Below are positions 16,657-26,441 of a DNA stretch of 64,000 nt, piece by piece (the first letter of the stretch is position 1; each line of letters begins with the position of its first letter). The DNA is from Citromicrobium bathyomarinum (GTDB taxonomy: Bacteria; Pseudomonadota; Alphaproteobacteria; Sphingomonadales; Sphingomonadaceae). Position numbers and translations under genes: made by a program. The notes beneath the pieces are model-generated. The model made no database searches. It had not been told where the DNA came from and saw only the letters and a list, made by a program, of their open reading frames with translations. Where the stretch lies: contig CP155577.1 in the NCBI GenBank assembly GCA_001306305.2, positions 2,959,501-3,023,500 on the forward strand. Direction: 5' to 3'.

Positions 16657-18081
16657 CTACCTCTCGCTGCCGCCGCCCAGCGCCACGAACAGCGTGGCGC
16701 GGTTCTGCAGCCATGCCCGCTCGGTCGCCAGCAGCTGCTGGCGCGCGCTGAACAGGTTGCGTTCGGCATCGAGCACTTCGAGATAGTCCGCCACGCCCTC
16801 GCGATAGCGCAGGCGGGCAAGGCGGGCGATCCGCTCTTGCGCCTCGACCGCGCGTTCCAGCGTCGCGACCTGCTCGGCCAGCCAGCGGCGTCCGGCGAGC
16901 GCGTCGGACACTTCGCGAAACGCGGTCTGCACCGTCTTGTCGTAGGTCGCGACCTGCTCCACCTCCAGCGCCTTGGCGAGGTCGAGATCGGCCTCACGCG
17001 CACCCCAGTCGAAGATCGGCAGCGAGATCGTCGGCCCGAAGCTCCAGCCGAAGCCGCTGCCCGAAAACAGATCGTCGAGGCTGTCGGAGGCGAACCCGGC
17101 ATTGCCGGTCAGCGAGATGGTCGGGAAGAAGGCCGCGCGCGCCGCGCCGATATTGGCCCGCGCCGCGCGCAGCTGCTCCTCCGCCGCGATGATGTCAGGC
17201 CGTACAAGCAGCAGGTCGGACAGCAGACCGGCGGCAAGGCGGCGATCATCGGCCTGGCTCTCCAACGGCAGGCCGTCGGGCAAAGCGTCGGGCACCGTCC
17301 CGCCGACCAGCACGCCCAGCTGGTTGCGCAGCTGTGCCAGCGCCAGCTGCTCGCTCGCAAGCTGCTGTTCGGCCTGCGTCAGCAGGGTTTCCGCCTGTCG
17401 AAATGGGAGCGCGGAGGTGACCCCGTTATCGAGCCGCAGCTTGGCGATCCGCAGCCCTTCGCGGCGGCTTTCGGCCGTCGCTTCGGCCAGCGCGATCTGC
17501 TCCTGCGTCTCGACGATCTCGTAATAGGTCGTTGCGGTGTCCGCGATGAGCGACAGGTAGAAGGCCCGCTGCGATGCGACCGAAGACAGGTACTCGGCCC
17601 GCGCCGCATTGCTCAGGCTGGCAACGCGGCCCCAGAAATCGAGCTCGAAGCTGCTGACGCCGACGCCCACGTCGAAGCGATTAAAGGTGACCGAGTCGGG
17701 CGCGCCTTCGACATCGCCCGTGTCGAGCGAGGGATTGACGCCCAGCTGCTGCCGGGTGCGCGTGCCGCTGGCATTGGCGACCACGGTCGGCAGCTGGCGG
17801 CTGTCCTGAATGCGGTAGCGTGCGCGCGCCTGCTCGATCCGCGCGGTCGCAGCCAGCAGATCGCGATTGTTCTCCAGCGCGGTGCCGATCAGCTGGACGA
17901 GCCGCGGGTCGTTGAACCACTCGCGGTAGCTTAGCTGCGATGCCACAACGCTGCCATCGGGCCGGTAGTCCGGATCGAAGGCGGGCGCGGTCGCGGCTTC
18001 GGGCCGGACATGCTCGGGCGCCATGCTGGCACACCCGGCCAGCGCGGTCGATACGAGTGCGAGAGCCATGAAGCGTTTCAT
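16657..18081 (-). CDS. RND efflux outer-membrane lipoprotein (NodT/OprM family)
   Basis: 474 residues. Lipobox ALAGC after the leader MKRFMALALVSTALAGC. The mature protein has the duplicated outer-membrane factor pattern: early SYREWFNDPRLVQLIGTALE and the second-half equivalent SLPIFDWGAREADLDLAKAL. It would form the outer-membrane channel for the RND pump encoded immediately upstream, whose stop overlaps this ATG by one base (TGATG). Confidence 0.92.
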   Translation of the reverse strand: MKRFMALALVSTALAGCASMAPEHVRPEAATAPAFDPDYRPDGSVVASQLSYREWFNDPRLVQLIGTALENNRDLLAATARIEQARARYRIQDSRQLPTVVANASGTRTRQQLGVNPSLDTGDVEGAPDSVTFNRFDVGVGVSSFELDFWGRVASLSNAARAEYLSSVASQRAFYLSLIADTATTYYEIVETQEQIALAEATAESRREGLRIAKLRLDNGVTSALPFRQAETLLTQAEQQLASEQLALAQLRNQLGVLVGGTVPDALPDGLPLESQADDRRLAAGLLSDLLLVRPDIIAAEEQLRAARANIGAARAAFFPTISLTGNAGFASDSLDDLFSGSGFGWSFGPTISLPIFDWGAREADLDLAKALEVEQVATYDKTVQTAFREVSDALAGRRWLAEQVATLERAVEAQERIARLARLRYREGVADYLEVLDAERNLFSARQQLLATERAWLQNRATLFVALGGGSER

Positions 18082-21000
18082 CAGGCTTTCTCCCCTTCTG
18101 CCTCAGGGCCGGATTTGCTGTCTTCGGGATCGTCCAGATGCCCGGCGGCCTGCGGTTGCTTGCGGCTGATTTTGCGCCGGACCAGCAGGTAGAGCATCGG
18201 GATCAGGAAGATGCCCAGCACGGTCGCCGCGATCATGCCGCCCATCACCCCGGTGCCGACCGCGATCCGACTGGCCGCGCCCGCTCCGCTGGCGAGCACC
18301 AGCGGGACCATGCCCATGGTGAAGGCGAGCGAGGTCATGATGATCGGCCGCAGGCGCAGTTTGGCAGCGGCCTTGACCGCGTCGATCCGCCTCAGGCCAC
18401 GCTGTTCCTCCTCGATCGCGAATTCGACGATCAGGATCGCGTTCTTCGCGGCAAGGCCGATGATGGTGATGAGCCCGACGTTGAAATAGACGTCTGCCGA
18501 CAGCCCTCGAAACATCGAGAACAGCACTGCGCCCAGCACGCCCATCGGCACGATCAGCAGCACCGCCAGCGGCACCGCCCAGCTTTCGTACAGCGCGGCG
18601 AGCACCAGGAACACGATCACCACCGACAGGCCCAGCAGCAGGCCGATCTGGCCGCCCGCCTGCTTTTCCTCGTAGGAAATGCCGGTCCATTCGTAGCCGA
18701 TGCCCTGCGGCAGCTGTTCGGCCATCTGCTCCATCGCGGTCAGCGCGGCGCCCGAGGATTTGCCCGGAGCGGCCATCCCCGACAGGGTCATCGCCGGATA
18801 GCCGTTGTAGCGCGACAGGCTCTGCGGCGAGGCGGACCACTTGGCACTGGCGAAGGCGCTGAACGGCACCAGTTCGCCCTGATCGTTGGGAATGCGTAGC
18901 GCGAGCACGTCTTCGGGCGTCATGCGATAGGGCGCATCCGCCTGCACCAGCACCTGAAGCACGCGGCCCTGCCGGTTGAAGTCGTTCGCATAGGCGGACC
19001 CGAAGGTGATCGAGAGCGCGGCGTTCACATCGTTCAGCGAGAGACCGAGCGCGCGGGCCTGGACGCGGTCGATATCGATCTCGACCTCGGGGCTGGGCCC
19101 CTGATCCTCGGGCCGCAGGTTGGCGATGACGTCGCTCTGCGAAGCCATCCCCAGCAGCTGGTCGCGCGCCGCTGTCAGCGCCTCGCGCCCGACCCCGCCA
19201 CGGTCCTGCAGCTTGAGCGTGAAACCACTCGCCTCACCCAGCGACTGGATCGCAGGCGGCTGGATGACGAAGGCCAGCGCGCCTTCGACCTGGCTGAACA
19301 CGCCAGTTGCATCCTCCAGCATCGCCCCTGCGCTGCTGCCCTTGCCGGTGCGTTCGCTCCACGGCTTGAACGATGCGAACATGATCGCGTTGTTCTGGCC
19401 CTGGCCGAAGAAGCTGAAGCCGCGCACGACGACCAGGTTCGCCACCTCGTCGCGCTGCATCCAGTAATCGGCAATCGGCTCCAGCGCTTCGTCGGTCCGC
19501 TCCTGCGTTGCCCCGGGAGGGGCCTGCACGGCGGTGATCAGATAACCCTGGTCTTCCGTCGGCAGGAACGCCGTCGGCAGGCGCATGAACAGGAGCACGG
19601 TGACAAGCGCCAGCGCCAGGAACACCGCGAGCGCACGGAACGGGCGGGACAGGATGCGGTCGTTGGCTCGGCCGTATTTCTCCTGCATCCGAGCGAACCA
19701 GCGGTTGAAGCGGGCGAAGAAGCGGGCGGATTTGCCCCGCGCACGTGCCAGCCGGCCACGCCAGCCGGGCTGCGCCTCGGCCTCTTCATCGACCTCGATC
19801 TCGGTGGCGTGGTCGTGTCCCTTCTCGATCGGCTTGAGGAAGGTCGCGCACAAAGCCGGGGTCAACGACAGGGCGAGGAAGGCGGAGAAGAAGATCGCGA
19901 TCGCCAGTGTGACGGAGAACTGGCGATAGATTCCGCCCGTCGATCCCGGGAAGAACGCCATCGGCAGGAACACCGCAACCAGCACCAGCGTGATCCCGAT
20001 GATCGCGCCGCTGATCTGGCCCATCGCCTTGCGCGTGGCCTGCACCGGCGGCAGGCCTTCCTCGCGCATGATCCGCTCGACATTCTCGATCACCACGATC
20101 GCGTCGTCGACCAGGATGCCGATCGCCAGCACCATGCCGAACAGCGACAGAACGTTGATCGAAAAGCCGAACAGCCACAGACCCAGACACGCACCAGCAA
20201 GGGCGATCGGCACGACCAGCGTCGGGATCAGCGTCGCGCGCCAGTTCTGCAGGAACAGGAACATGACGAGGAAGACGAGGAACATCGCCTCGACCAGCGT
20301 CTTGACCACTTCCTCGACCGAGGCTTCGACGAACGGCGTGGTGTCGTAGGGGATCGACCAGGTGACATCGCCCGGCAGGCCCGGCGCGATCTCTTCCAGT
20401 CGCTCCTTCACGCCCTCCGCTGCGGCAAGCGCGTTGGCACCGGTCGCCAGCTGGACCGCCATGCCCGCCATCGGCTTGCCGTTGAGCGCGGTCGAGCTGG
20501 CATAGGTCTGCGCGCCGATCTCGACCCGCGCGACCTCGCCCAGCCGCACCACTGCCGCGCCGTTGCTGGCGCGCAGGATGATGTTCTCGAACTCTTCGGC
20601 CGTGGTGAAGCGGCCATCGGTGGAGATGGTGGCGGTGATCTGCTGCCCGTCGGCCAGCGGCTGGGCGCCGATCGAACCGCCCGCCGTCTGAGCGTTCTGC
20701 TCGCGGATCGCGGCGAGAACGGCAGAGGGCGAGAGCTTGTAGGAGGCCAGCGCGTCCGGATCGAGCCAGATGCGCATCGCATATTCCGACCCGAACAGCT
20801 GGACATCGCCCACGCCGTTCACACGGCGCAGTTCGTCGACCACCTGGGTGGAGGCGATATTGCCCAGATCATTGGTGTCGTACTGCCCTCCCTTGGAGGT
20901 CAGCGCGACGATCATCAGAAAGCCGGAATTGGCCTGCCGCACGGTGATGCCCTGTCGGCGAACCTCTTCGGGCAGACGCGCCTCGACCGTGCTCAGCCGG

Positions 21001-21326
21001 TTCTGTACCTCGGTCTGCGCAATATCGATGTCGGTCCCGGCCTCGAAGGTCACGGTGATGGTCGCGGTGCCGTTCGAGATGCTCGACGAGGACATGTAGA
21101 GGAAGCCGTCGACCCCGTTGAGCTGCTGCTCGATCACCTGGGTGACGTTTTCTTCCAGAGTCTCGGCATCGGCGCCGGGATAGACCACGCTGATCGTCAG
21201 CGAAGGCGGCGCGACTTCGGGATACTGCTCGATCGGGAGCGCGCGCAGCGCGAGGAAGCCTGCCAGCAGGATACCGAGCGAGACGACCCATGCGAAGATG
21301 GGCCGGTCGATGAAGAAGCGTGACAT
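18081..21326 (-). CDS. RND multidrug efflux permease, HAE1 (AcrB/MexB-like)
   Basis: Inner-membrane proton-driven exporter of 1081 residues, full length for the AcrB class. It starts MSRFFIDRPIFAWVVSLGIL, the typical TM1. The TM4 proton-relay aspartate pair is in GILVDDAIVVIENVER. The porter domain has the YDTT-type loop IPYDTTPFVEASV, and the C-terminal half ends in TM12 with a charged tail. Middle gene of an adaptor-permease-channel operon on the minus strand; the adaptor gene ends 3 bases upstream of this start. Confidence 0.95.
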   Translation of the reverse strand: MSRFFIDRPIFAWVVSLGILLAGFLALRALPIEQYPEVAPPSLTISVVYPGADAETLEENVTQVIEQQLNGVDGFLYMSSSSISNGTATITVTFEAGTDIDIAQTEVQNRLSTVEARLPEEVRRQGITVRQANSGFLMIVALTSKGGQYDTNDLGNIASTQVVDELRRVNGVGDVQLFGSEYAMRIWLDPDALASYKLSPSAVLAAIREQNAQTAGGSIGAQPLADGQQITATISTDGRFTTAEEFENIILRASNGAAVVRLGEVARVEIGAQTYASSTALNGKPMAGMAVQLATGANALAAAEGVKERLEEIAPGLPGDVTWSIPYDTTPFVEASVEEVVKTLVEAMFLVFLVMFLFLQNWRATLIPTLVVPIALAGACLGLWLFGFSINVLSLFGMVLAIGILVDDAIVVIENVERIMREEGLPPVQATRKAMGQISGAIIGITLVLVAVFLPMAFFPGSTGGIYRQFSVTLAIAIFFSAFLALSLTPALCATFLKPIEKGHDHATEIEVDEEAEAQPGWRGRLARARGKSARFFARFNRWFARMQEKYGRANDRILSRPFRALAVFLALALVTVLLFMRLPTAFLPTEDQGYLITAVQAPPGATQERTDEALEPIADYWMQRDEVANLVVVRGFSFFGQGQNNAIMFASFKPWSERTGKGSSAGAMLEDATGVFSQVEGALAFVIQPPAIQSLGEASGFTLKLQDRGGVGREALTAARDQLLGMASQSDVIANLRPEDQGPSPEVEIDIDRVQARALGLSLNDVNAALSITFGSAYANDFNRQGRVLQVLVQADAPYRMTPEDVLALRIPNDQGELVPFSAFASAKWSASPQSLSRYNGYPAMTLSGMAAPGKSSGAALTAMEQMAEQLPQGIGYEWTGISYEEKQAGGQIGLLLGLSVVIVFLVLAALYESWAVPLAVLLIVPMGVLGAVLFSMFRGLSADVYFNVGLITIIGLAAKNAILIVEFAIEEEQRGLRRIDAVKAAAKLRLRPIIMTSLAFTMGMVPLVLASGAGAASRIAVGTGVMGGMIAATVLGIFLIPMLYLLVRRKISRKQPQAAGHLDDPEDSKSGPEAEGEKA

Positions 21327-21329
21327 TGG

Positions 21330-22511
21330 TTACTCGGCTCCGCTGGTACGGGCAGGCTGCTGCTTGGCGGCGGGCTTCTTGGCGGCGGGCTTGCCGCCCG
21401 CGGCCTTGTTGGCGATCTTCACCGGCGCGCCGGGGCGGATCTTCTGCAGATTGGTGACAATCACCTTGTCGCCGGGCTTGAGCCCGCTTTCGATGATCCA
21501 GTTGCCGTCGACCATCGCGCCCAGCTGGACGGGGCGCACGGTCGCCTGACCCTCGCCATTGACCACGAACACGCTTCCGCCATCCTCGGTCAGCGAAACC
21601 GCGCGCTGCGGCACCACCAGCCCGTCGGGCACCTGACCGGCATAGATCTGCGCGCGCACGAACTCACCGGGCAGCAGCAGGCGGTCGGGATTGGGGAATT
21701 CGGCGCGCAGTTCGACCGTACCGGTCTCCTGGTCGACCGAGAAGGCAAGGAAGTCGATATAGCCGGGAATGGGGTATTCGGTTCCGTCGGAGAAGGTCAG
21801 GCGTACTTCGACCCGATCATTGTCGTCCAGATCGACCTGCCCGCCGGTGATTGCCCGACGCAGCTTGAGCACCTCGCTCGCGGCCTGGGCGAAGCTGACA
21901 TAGACCGGCGAGATCTGCTCGATCCGCGTCATCAGCGTGCCCTCGCCCTGGCTGACCAGCGCGCCTTCGGTCACCTGCGCCCGGCCCGCCCGGCCGGAGA
22001 TCGGCGCGCGGACGGTGGTGTAACCGAGCTGGAGCGAGGATGATTCGAGCTGGGCGCGGATCTGCGCGACATTGGCATCGGCCTCACGCGCGGCGGCCAG
22101 TGCGGCGTCGTATTCCTGCCCGCTGATCGCGTTCTCTTCCACCAGCGGACGATAGCGTTCGACCACCGCACGCGCATTGGCTGCGGTCGCCCGTGCGCGG
22201 GTCAGCGCGGCCTGGGTCTGCGCATAGCTCGCGCGCAGTTCACGCGGGTCGATGCGGAACAGCGGCTGGCCGGCGCGCACGTCCGTCCCTTCCTCATACA
22301 AGCGCTGCTGCACGATCCCGGTTACCCGCGCGCGCACCTCTGCCGTGCGGACCGGTTCGACCCGGCCGGGCAGTTCGATGACGTTGGGGATGCTCTGGCG
22401 CTTCACGGTGATCGTCTGGACCGGGACCGCCTGGGGCGCGGGCGCTTCTTCGTTAGAGGAGCATGCGGTGAGCATGAGGCAGGCCGCCAGGCCCGCGAGG
22501 ATCGGCTTCAT
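21330..22511 (-). CDS. RND efflux periplasmic adaptor (AcrA/MexA-like)
   Basis: 393 residues. Lipobox LMLTAC in the leader. The biotinyl-lipoyl-like domain includes ELPGRVEPVRTAEVRARVTG, followed by a helical hairpin (SYAQTQAALTRARATAANAR) and the beta-barrel motif APISGRAGRAQVTEGALV. A Lys/Ala/Pro-rich tail (PAAKKPAAK) ends the protein. First gene of the efflux operon; the palindrome at 22556-22575 lies 45 bases upstream of its ATG. Confidence 0.94.
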   Translation of the reverse strand: MKPILAGLAACLMLTACSSNEEAPAPQAVPVQTITVKRQSIPNVIELPGRVEPVRTAEVRARVTGIVQQRLYEEGTDVRAGQPLFRIDPRELRASYAQTQAALTRARATAANARAVVERYRPLVEENAISGQEYDAALAAAREADANVAQIRAQLESSSLQLGYTTVRAPISGRAGRAQVTEGALVSQGEGTLMTRIEQISPVYVSFAQAASEVLKLRRAITGGQVDLDDNDRVEVRLTFSDGTEYPIPGYIDFLAFSVDQETGTVELRAEFPNPDRLLLPGEFVRAQIYAGQVPDGLVVPQRAVSLTEDGGSVFVVNGEGQATVRPVQLGAMVDGNWIIESGLKPGDKVIVTNLQKIRPGAPVKIANKAAGGKPAAKKPAAKQQPARTSGAE

Positions 22512-22555
22512 GGGGGAACGCCTTCTTACTTAGTCAGCTTTTGTGCAGGTGCGAA

Positions 22556-22575
22556 GGTGTAATAGTGATTACACC
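22556..22575. promoter_or_regulatory. TetR-type palindromic operator
   Basis: GGTGTAAT-AGTG-ATTACACC is a perfect 8-bp inverted repeat with a 4-base spacer, centred between the divergent adaptor gene (start 22511) and the TetR-family gene (start 22631). Position and symmetry are those expected for autorepression and pump repression by the TetR protein. Confidence 0.7.
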
Positions 22576-22630
22576 CTTGCAACGCAACCCGCCTTGCTAG
22601 AGTTTTGAGCGCGGAGGCCAAAAGCTTGAA

Positions 22631-23251
22631 ATGACGACCTGTGTTAGCGATTTCTGCCGTCTGGACCGCCGCAAGCGGGCGATCGTCGATGCTGCGCGTA
22701 CGCTTTTCATCGAGCAAGGTTACGAGCGTACGACCGTGGGCGATATCGTCGAGAAGGCCGGAGGCTCGCTGTCAACCGTATACAAGGTTTTCGGCAGCAA
22801 GGACGGACTGCTTGAAGCGGTGGTGTTCGAAAAAGGCGGTTCGGGCGAGGCGATCATCAATCGCACCATGTCGCAAGGTGGCTCACCCGCTGCGGTTCTG
22901 CATCGGCTGACGGAGGAACTGCGGGCGTACTTCCTCGACCCGGAAATGGTCGCACTGGTGCGTATCGTGATCTCCCGGAGCATCGAAGACCGGAATTTTG
23001 CGCAACTCTTCTACGAACGTACCGCCACCCGCACCGACCGCGCGCTGGCGCGGATGTTCGCCCAGTGGCAGCAGGATGGGGTGGAGATGGTCGGCGATCC
23101 GGAGATGCTGGCCGAGATCTTCCTGGATCTGATCGTGAGCGATCTTCACGTCGAGGCCATTCTCCACGGCAGCGAGCGGACCCATACGCCCGAACGGGTC
23201 CGCGCCAGGACCGAGTTTTTCCTCGCCGGAACCAACCTGGCGGATCGCTGA
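22631..23251 (+). CDS. TetR/AcrR-family regulator of the RND pump
   Basis: 206 residues. The N-terminal helix-turn-helix has the TetR pattern AARTLFIEQGYERTTVGDIV, then AGGSLSTVYKVFGSKDGLL. The C-terminal part is an all-helical ligand domain resembling the AcrR_C-type (ARMFAQWQQDGVEM and AEIFLDLIVSDLH). Divergent from the efflux operon with a palindromic operator between, so it most likely represses the pump. The ligand is unknown. Confidence 0.9.
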   Translation: MTTCVSDFCRLDRRKRAIVDAARTLFIEQGYERTTVGDIVEKAGGSLSTVYKVFGSKDGLLEAVVFEKGGSGEAIINRTMSQGGSPAAVLHRLTEELRAYFLDPEMVALVRIVISRSIEDRNFAQLFYERTATRTDRALARMFAQWQQDGVEMVGDPEMLAEIFLDLIVSDLHVEAILHGSERTHTPERVRARTEFFLAGTNLADR

Positions 23252-23283
23252 GGCACCCCCCCGCCCGGCGCGCGCCGCGATAA

Positions 23284-23910
23284 CTACATGCATTCGATCC
23301 GGTAGGACCGGGCCATCAGGCTCTCCGCCCCGCAGCTTTGCGCCCGGCATACGCAGCGCGGGTCCACCAGCCGTTTGTGCAGTCGTTCAAACACGGCGGC
23401 GTACCAGGCGAACAATGTCGGCTGCGGCGCGATCGAATCGTCCGCCTGGCGGCGATCGATCGTGAAGCCCCAGCTCCCATCGCTCGCGAACCGGCCCGCG
23501 CCCACGAAGGTCCACGCATGGCGACGAATCGCGGTCAGCAGCAGTGGCGCAGCGACCCACGCCGGGCTCAGCTCCAGCAGCCGCACCGCCGGCCGGGGAA
23601 TGCGATGGGCGATGATGTAGTCCGCTGTCCTGCGCCCCGCCTCCTCCGCGATCCCGAAGCACGCAACCGGATCCCACACCGCCATCCAGCGATGCAGCCG
23701 CAGCGCCTCTATCTCGGGAATCATGCAGGTGCCGCCCGGCACGGCGTCGATCTGCGCATGCGCGAGTACTGTGTCGCAGGCGACCGGCCCGAAATCCTCG
23801 CGCATCACCTCGGCCAGGTGGATCACCGCGTGCGGGCCGATCAGCGCGGGAGCCGCCTCGTCGGCAAGCCCGGCGGCGTCCCGCGCGGCCAGGGCCGACT
23901 CAGGGGACAT
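23284..23910 (-). CDS. bchJ: bacteriochlorophyll 4-vinyl reductase-like protein BchJ
   Basis: 208 residues matching the BchJ family from memory: an N-terminal [17 protein letters not shown], then a V4R-type domain, and a Cys-containing C-terminal end ([20 protein letters not shown]). BchJ is associated with bacteriochlorophyll synthesis; it was named a divinyl reductase but is probably a substrate carrier or accessory. Its ATG overlaps the bchE 3' end by 11 bases, so it is in the bchE operon and should share its low-oxygen promoter. Confidence 0.82.
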   Translation of the reverse strand: MSPESALAARDAAGLADEAAPALIGPHAVIHLAEVMREDFGPVACDTVLAHAQIDAVPGGTCMIPEIEALRLHRWMAVWDPVACFGIAEEAGRRTADYIIAHRIPRPAVRLLELSPAWVAAPLLLTAIRRHAWTFVGAGRFASDGSWGFTIDRRQADDSIAPQPTLFAWYAAVFERLHKRLVDPRCVCRAQSCGAESLMARSYRIECM

Positions 23911-25525
23911 CGATCCGGTCCGGGTGGCGTTCGGCAGCGCGGCTTTCGCCCCGCTCCTTCATCTGCTTTCGCACCGCTTCACGCCGGGCGGCGGCCTGCG
24001 CAGCGCGATCGGCACTGCTCTGCCAGTCGGTCGCCGCATCGGCCGCAGCCTCGCGGCTCTCGTCGAAGTGCCAGTCGACCTTCTTGCGCGTCTGCGGGCC
24101 CCAATACCCCGCCTTGCCCAAATCGTAGAAGCTGCGTTTGAAGCCCGCGCGCAGGAAGGCGTAGAGGCAGCCGAGCAGATAGCGCCGCCGAAAGCCCGTC
24201 CCGCGCCAGGGATAGTGGAACAGCGCCTTTTGCATGTAGAACCGGCGGTAGTTCTTCATCACTCCGTTGAGCAGCTCGCCCCGCTCCATCGCGGCGGGCT
24301 TCATGATCGGGGTGACGAAATTGTACTTGCTGAAATCGTGGATCTCGACCTGGTCCCTGATCTCCTCGAACAGCGGGGTGAACGGCCAGGGGGTGTACAT
24401 CGCCCAGTTGGCGAGATCGGGCTGCCAGTCCCACGCCATCTTGTAGGTTTCTTCGAGAGTTTCGGGTGTCTCGTTATCCAGCCCGACGATGAACTGCGCT
24501 TCGACGAAGATGTCCGCCTCGCGCAGCAGGCGGATCGCCTGCTTGTTCTCCTCGACCTTGGTTTCCTTGTTGAACCGGTCGAGCTTCATCTGCGCGGCGG
24601 CTTCGGTACCCAGGCTGACATGGACCAGCCCAGCCTTGCGGTAGAAGGACAGCAATTCGCGGTCGCGATAGATGTCGGTGACGCGGGTGTTGATCCCCCA
24701 CTTGACCTTGGCGGGCAGGCCGCGGTCGATCAGCTCCTGGCAGAACTCGATGAATTTCTTGCGGTTGATGGTCGGTTCCTCGTCCGCGAGGATGAAGAAG
24801 CCGACCCCGTGCCGCTCGTGCAGCTGCTCGATCTCGTCGACCACGTCCTTGGGGTCGCGAATCCGGTAGTCGCGCCAGAACTTCCACTGCGAGCAGAACG
24901 AGCAGGTGAATGGACACCCGCGCGCGAGATTGGGAATCGCAACGCGGGTGCCCAAGGGCAGATATTTGTACAAATTCCAGTCGAGCACATCCCAGTCGGG
25001 GGTCAGCGTGCTCATGTCCTTCACCGTATCGGCGGCTGGCGTCGCGACGATTCGCTCTCCGTCGCGGAAGGCGAGCCCCTTGATACCTTCGCGATCCTGC
25101 CGCCAGCGACCGTCACGGATGGCGCCGAACAGGTCGAGCGCGATCTCCTCCCCCTCCCCGCGCACGATCACGTCGATATGCGGGGCCTCGGTCAGCACCT
25201 GCCGGTACATGAAGGTCGCGTGTACGCCACCGAGCACGCGCACCGCGTCGGGGATCGTGAGCGCGGCAAGCTCCAGCACGCGCTCGGCAGCGTAGATGGA
25301 TGGGGTGATCGCGGTGGTACCGACGACGTCGGGCTGCAGCTGCGCCATGCGGCGGGCAAGCTCCTCGTCGTCGACCTCTTCGGTCATCGCGTCGATGAAG
25401 TGGATGTCGGTGAAGCCCGCGCGCTTCAGCGGGCCGGAGAGATAGGCGACCCAGGCCGGCGGCCAGGTGCCGGCAATCTCGGCCCCGCCCGATCTGTAGT
25501 TCGGATGGACGAACAGAATTCTCAC
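23900..25525 (-). CDS. bchE: oxygen-independent Mg-protoporphyrin IX monomethyl ester cyclase BchE
   Basis: 541 residues. The N-terminal B12-binding domain starts [19 protein letters not shown], with [19 protein letters not shown] and [13 protein letters not shown]. The central radical SAM domain carries the C-x3-C-x2-C cluster motif in [15 protein letters not shown] and the [14 protein letters not shown] segment. These fit BchE, which closes the fifth ring of bacteriochlorophyll without oxygen, using SAM and cobalamin. Start is GTG at 25525, seven bases after GGGGAG; the frame upstream of it (to a TTG at 25612) is not BchE-like. An FNR box lies 74 bases upstream. Confidence 0.9.
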   Translation of the reverse strand: MRILFVHPNYRSGGAEIAGTWPPAWVAYLSGPLKRAGFTDIHFIDAMTEEVDDEELARRMAQLQPDVVGTTAITPSIYAAERVLELAALTIPDAVRVLGGVHATFMYRQVLTEAPHIDVIVRGEGEEIALDLFGAIRDGRWRQDREGIKGLAFRDGERIVATPAADTVKDMSTLTPDWDVLDWNLYKYLPLGTRVAIPNLARGCPFTCSFCSQWKFWRDYRIRDPKDVVDEIEQLHERHGVGFFILADEEPTINRKKFIEFCQELIDRGLPAKVKWGINTRVTDIYRDRELLSFYRKAGLVHVSLGTEAAAQMKLDRFNKETKVEENKQAIRLLREADIFVEAQFIVGLDNETPETLEETYKMAWDWQPDLANWAMYTPWPFTPLFEEIRDQVEIHDFSKYNFVTPIMKPAAMERGELLNGVMKNYRRFYMQKALFHYPWRGTGFRRRYLLGCLYAFLRAGFKRSFYDLGKAGYWGPQTRKKVDWHFDESREAAADAATDWQSSADRAAQAAARREAVRKQMKERGESRAAERHPDRIDVP

Positions 25526-25598
25526 CGGCACTCTCCCCTGCGCACGCTCTGATGGCTGCGACCCGGGGCCACCATCGGCTCCGCTGGGCACAGGGGCA

Positions 25599-25612
25599 TT
25601 GATCCAGATCAA
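25599..25612. promoter_or_regulatory. FNR/FixK-type box between bchE and fixK-like gene
   Basis: TTGATCCAGATCAA, a perfect TTGAT-N4-ATCAA palindrome. It sits 74 bases upstream of the bchE GTG and 55 bases upstream of the Crp/Fnr gene ATG, so it could serve both divergent promoters. Confidence 0.85.
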
Positions 25613-25666
25613 GGCAGCGCGGCGGGCCTGCGGCTAGTCCGATTCCCAAGAGGAAAGGACTACCCC

Positions 25667-26365
25667 ATGAACTTCCCCGACCTGTTCGACGCATTCGACG
25701 CCGCCGTGCTGCCCCCGGGGCTGCCCGATGCGGTGATCCTGCGGCTGCGCCACGACACTGTCGCAAGGGAGCTGGCGGCAGGCGAGCAGCTCGATCTCGA
25801 TCCCGCGCGGGCATACTTCGCCTTTCTGGGCGCAGGTGCATGCAAGCTGGCAGCCTTCGTTTCCAGCGCGCGCGAGCAGATCGTCAGCTTCCATTTCACC
25901 GGCGACGTCGTTCACGTGCCCGCGCAGGGCCGTTACGGCTTCACGCTGACCGCGCTGACCGACGCGCAACTGCTGGTGATCCCGGCGGAAAGCCTGAACC
26001 GCTCCGGCCCGGATAGCTGCGGCATGCTGCGGCTTGCCTCGCGCGAGACGGAGAATGCACTGGCGCGCAGCCGGGAAACCTCGATCATCCTCGGTCGACG
26101 CTCCGCACAGGAGCGGGTGGCATCCTTCATCCTCGCCATCTGGGACCGGCTTGGCGCGGATTCGCGAGGCGAGGGGTGGATCGACCTGCCGATGTCGCGC
26201 GGCGAGATCGCGGACAGCCTGGGCCTGACCATCGAAACCGTCAGCCGCCAGTTCAGCGAGCTGCGCGATCTCGGCCTGATCGAGACCGAGGGGCGATCCG
26301 CCCTGCGGGTGATCGACCTGCCCGGCCTGTCGCGCTGCGCGGGACAACTGCCGGTTGCGGCATAA
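25667..26365 (+). CDS. FixK-like Crp/Fnr-family regulator lacking Fe-S cysteines
   Basis: 232 residues. The N-terminal cyclic-nucleotide-fold domain has no CxxC cluster; only three scattered cysteines occur. The C-terminal helix-turn-helix SRGEIADSLGLTIETVSRQF has the E-x2-SR recognition residues of FNR/FixK, which read TTGAT half-sites. This predicts a regulator using the same boxes as FnrL but not itself an oxygen sensor, like FixK. The gene sits between the bchE operon and ccoN and has an FNR box in its own upstream region. Confidence 0.85.
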   Translation: MNFPDLFDAFDAAVLPPGLPDAVILRLRHDTVARELAAGEQLDLDPARAYFAFLGAGACKLAAFVSSAREQIVSFHFTGDVVHVPAQGRYGFTLTALTDAQLLVIPAESLNRSGPDSCGMLRLASRETENALARSRETSIILGRRSAQERVASFILAIWDRLGADSRGEGWIDLPMSRGEIADSLGLTIETVSRQFSELRDLGLIETEGRSALRVIDLPGLSRCAGQLPVAA

Positions 26366-26375
26366 TTTCACGAAA

Positions 26376-26389
26376 TTGATCTCGATCAA
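26376..26389. promoter_or_regulatory. FNR/FixK-type box upstream of ccoN
   Basis: TTGATCTCGATCAA, a perfect TTGAT-N4-ATCAA palindrome. It lies 52 bases before the ccoN ATG and 11 bases after the fixK-like stop. Position fits a class II activator site for the cco operon. Confidence 0.88.
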
Positions 26390-26441
26390 TGCGTTCAAAT
26401 CCGGGCGGTCCTAACCGGCCCGCAAACGGAAGGGGCAATTA

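Noticed and set aside
23262-23275. GC-only palindrome GGCGCGCGCC after the TetR gene as a terminator
   Set aside because: It has no loop of normal size and is expected by chance in such GC-rich DNA.
25526-25612. Extended bchE start at TTG 25612
   Set aside because: The family start [10 protein letters not shown] is at GTG 25525 with a well-placed GGGGAG; the extension would run into the FNR box.
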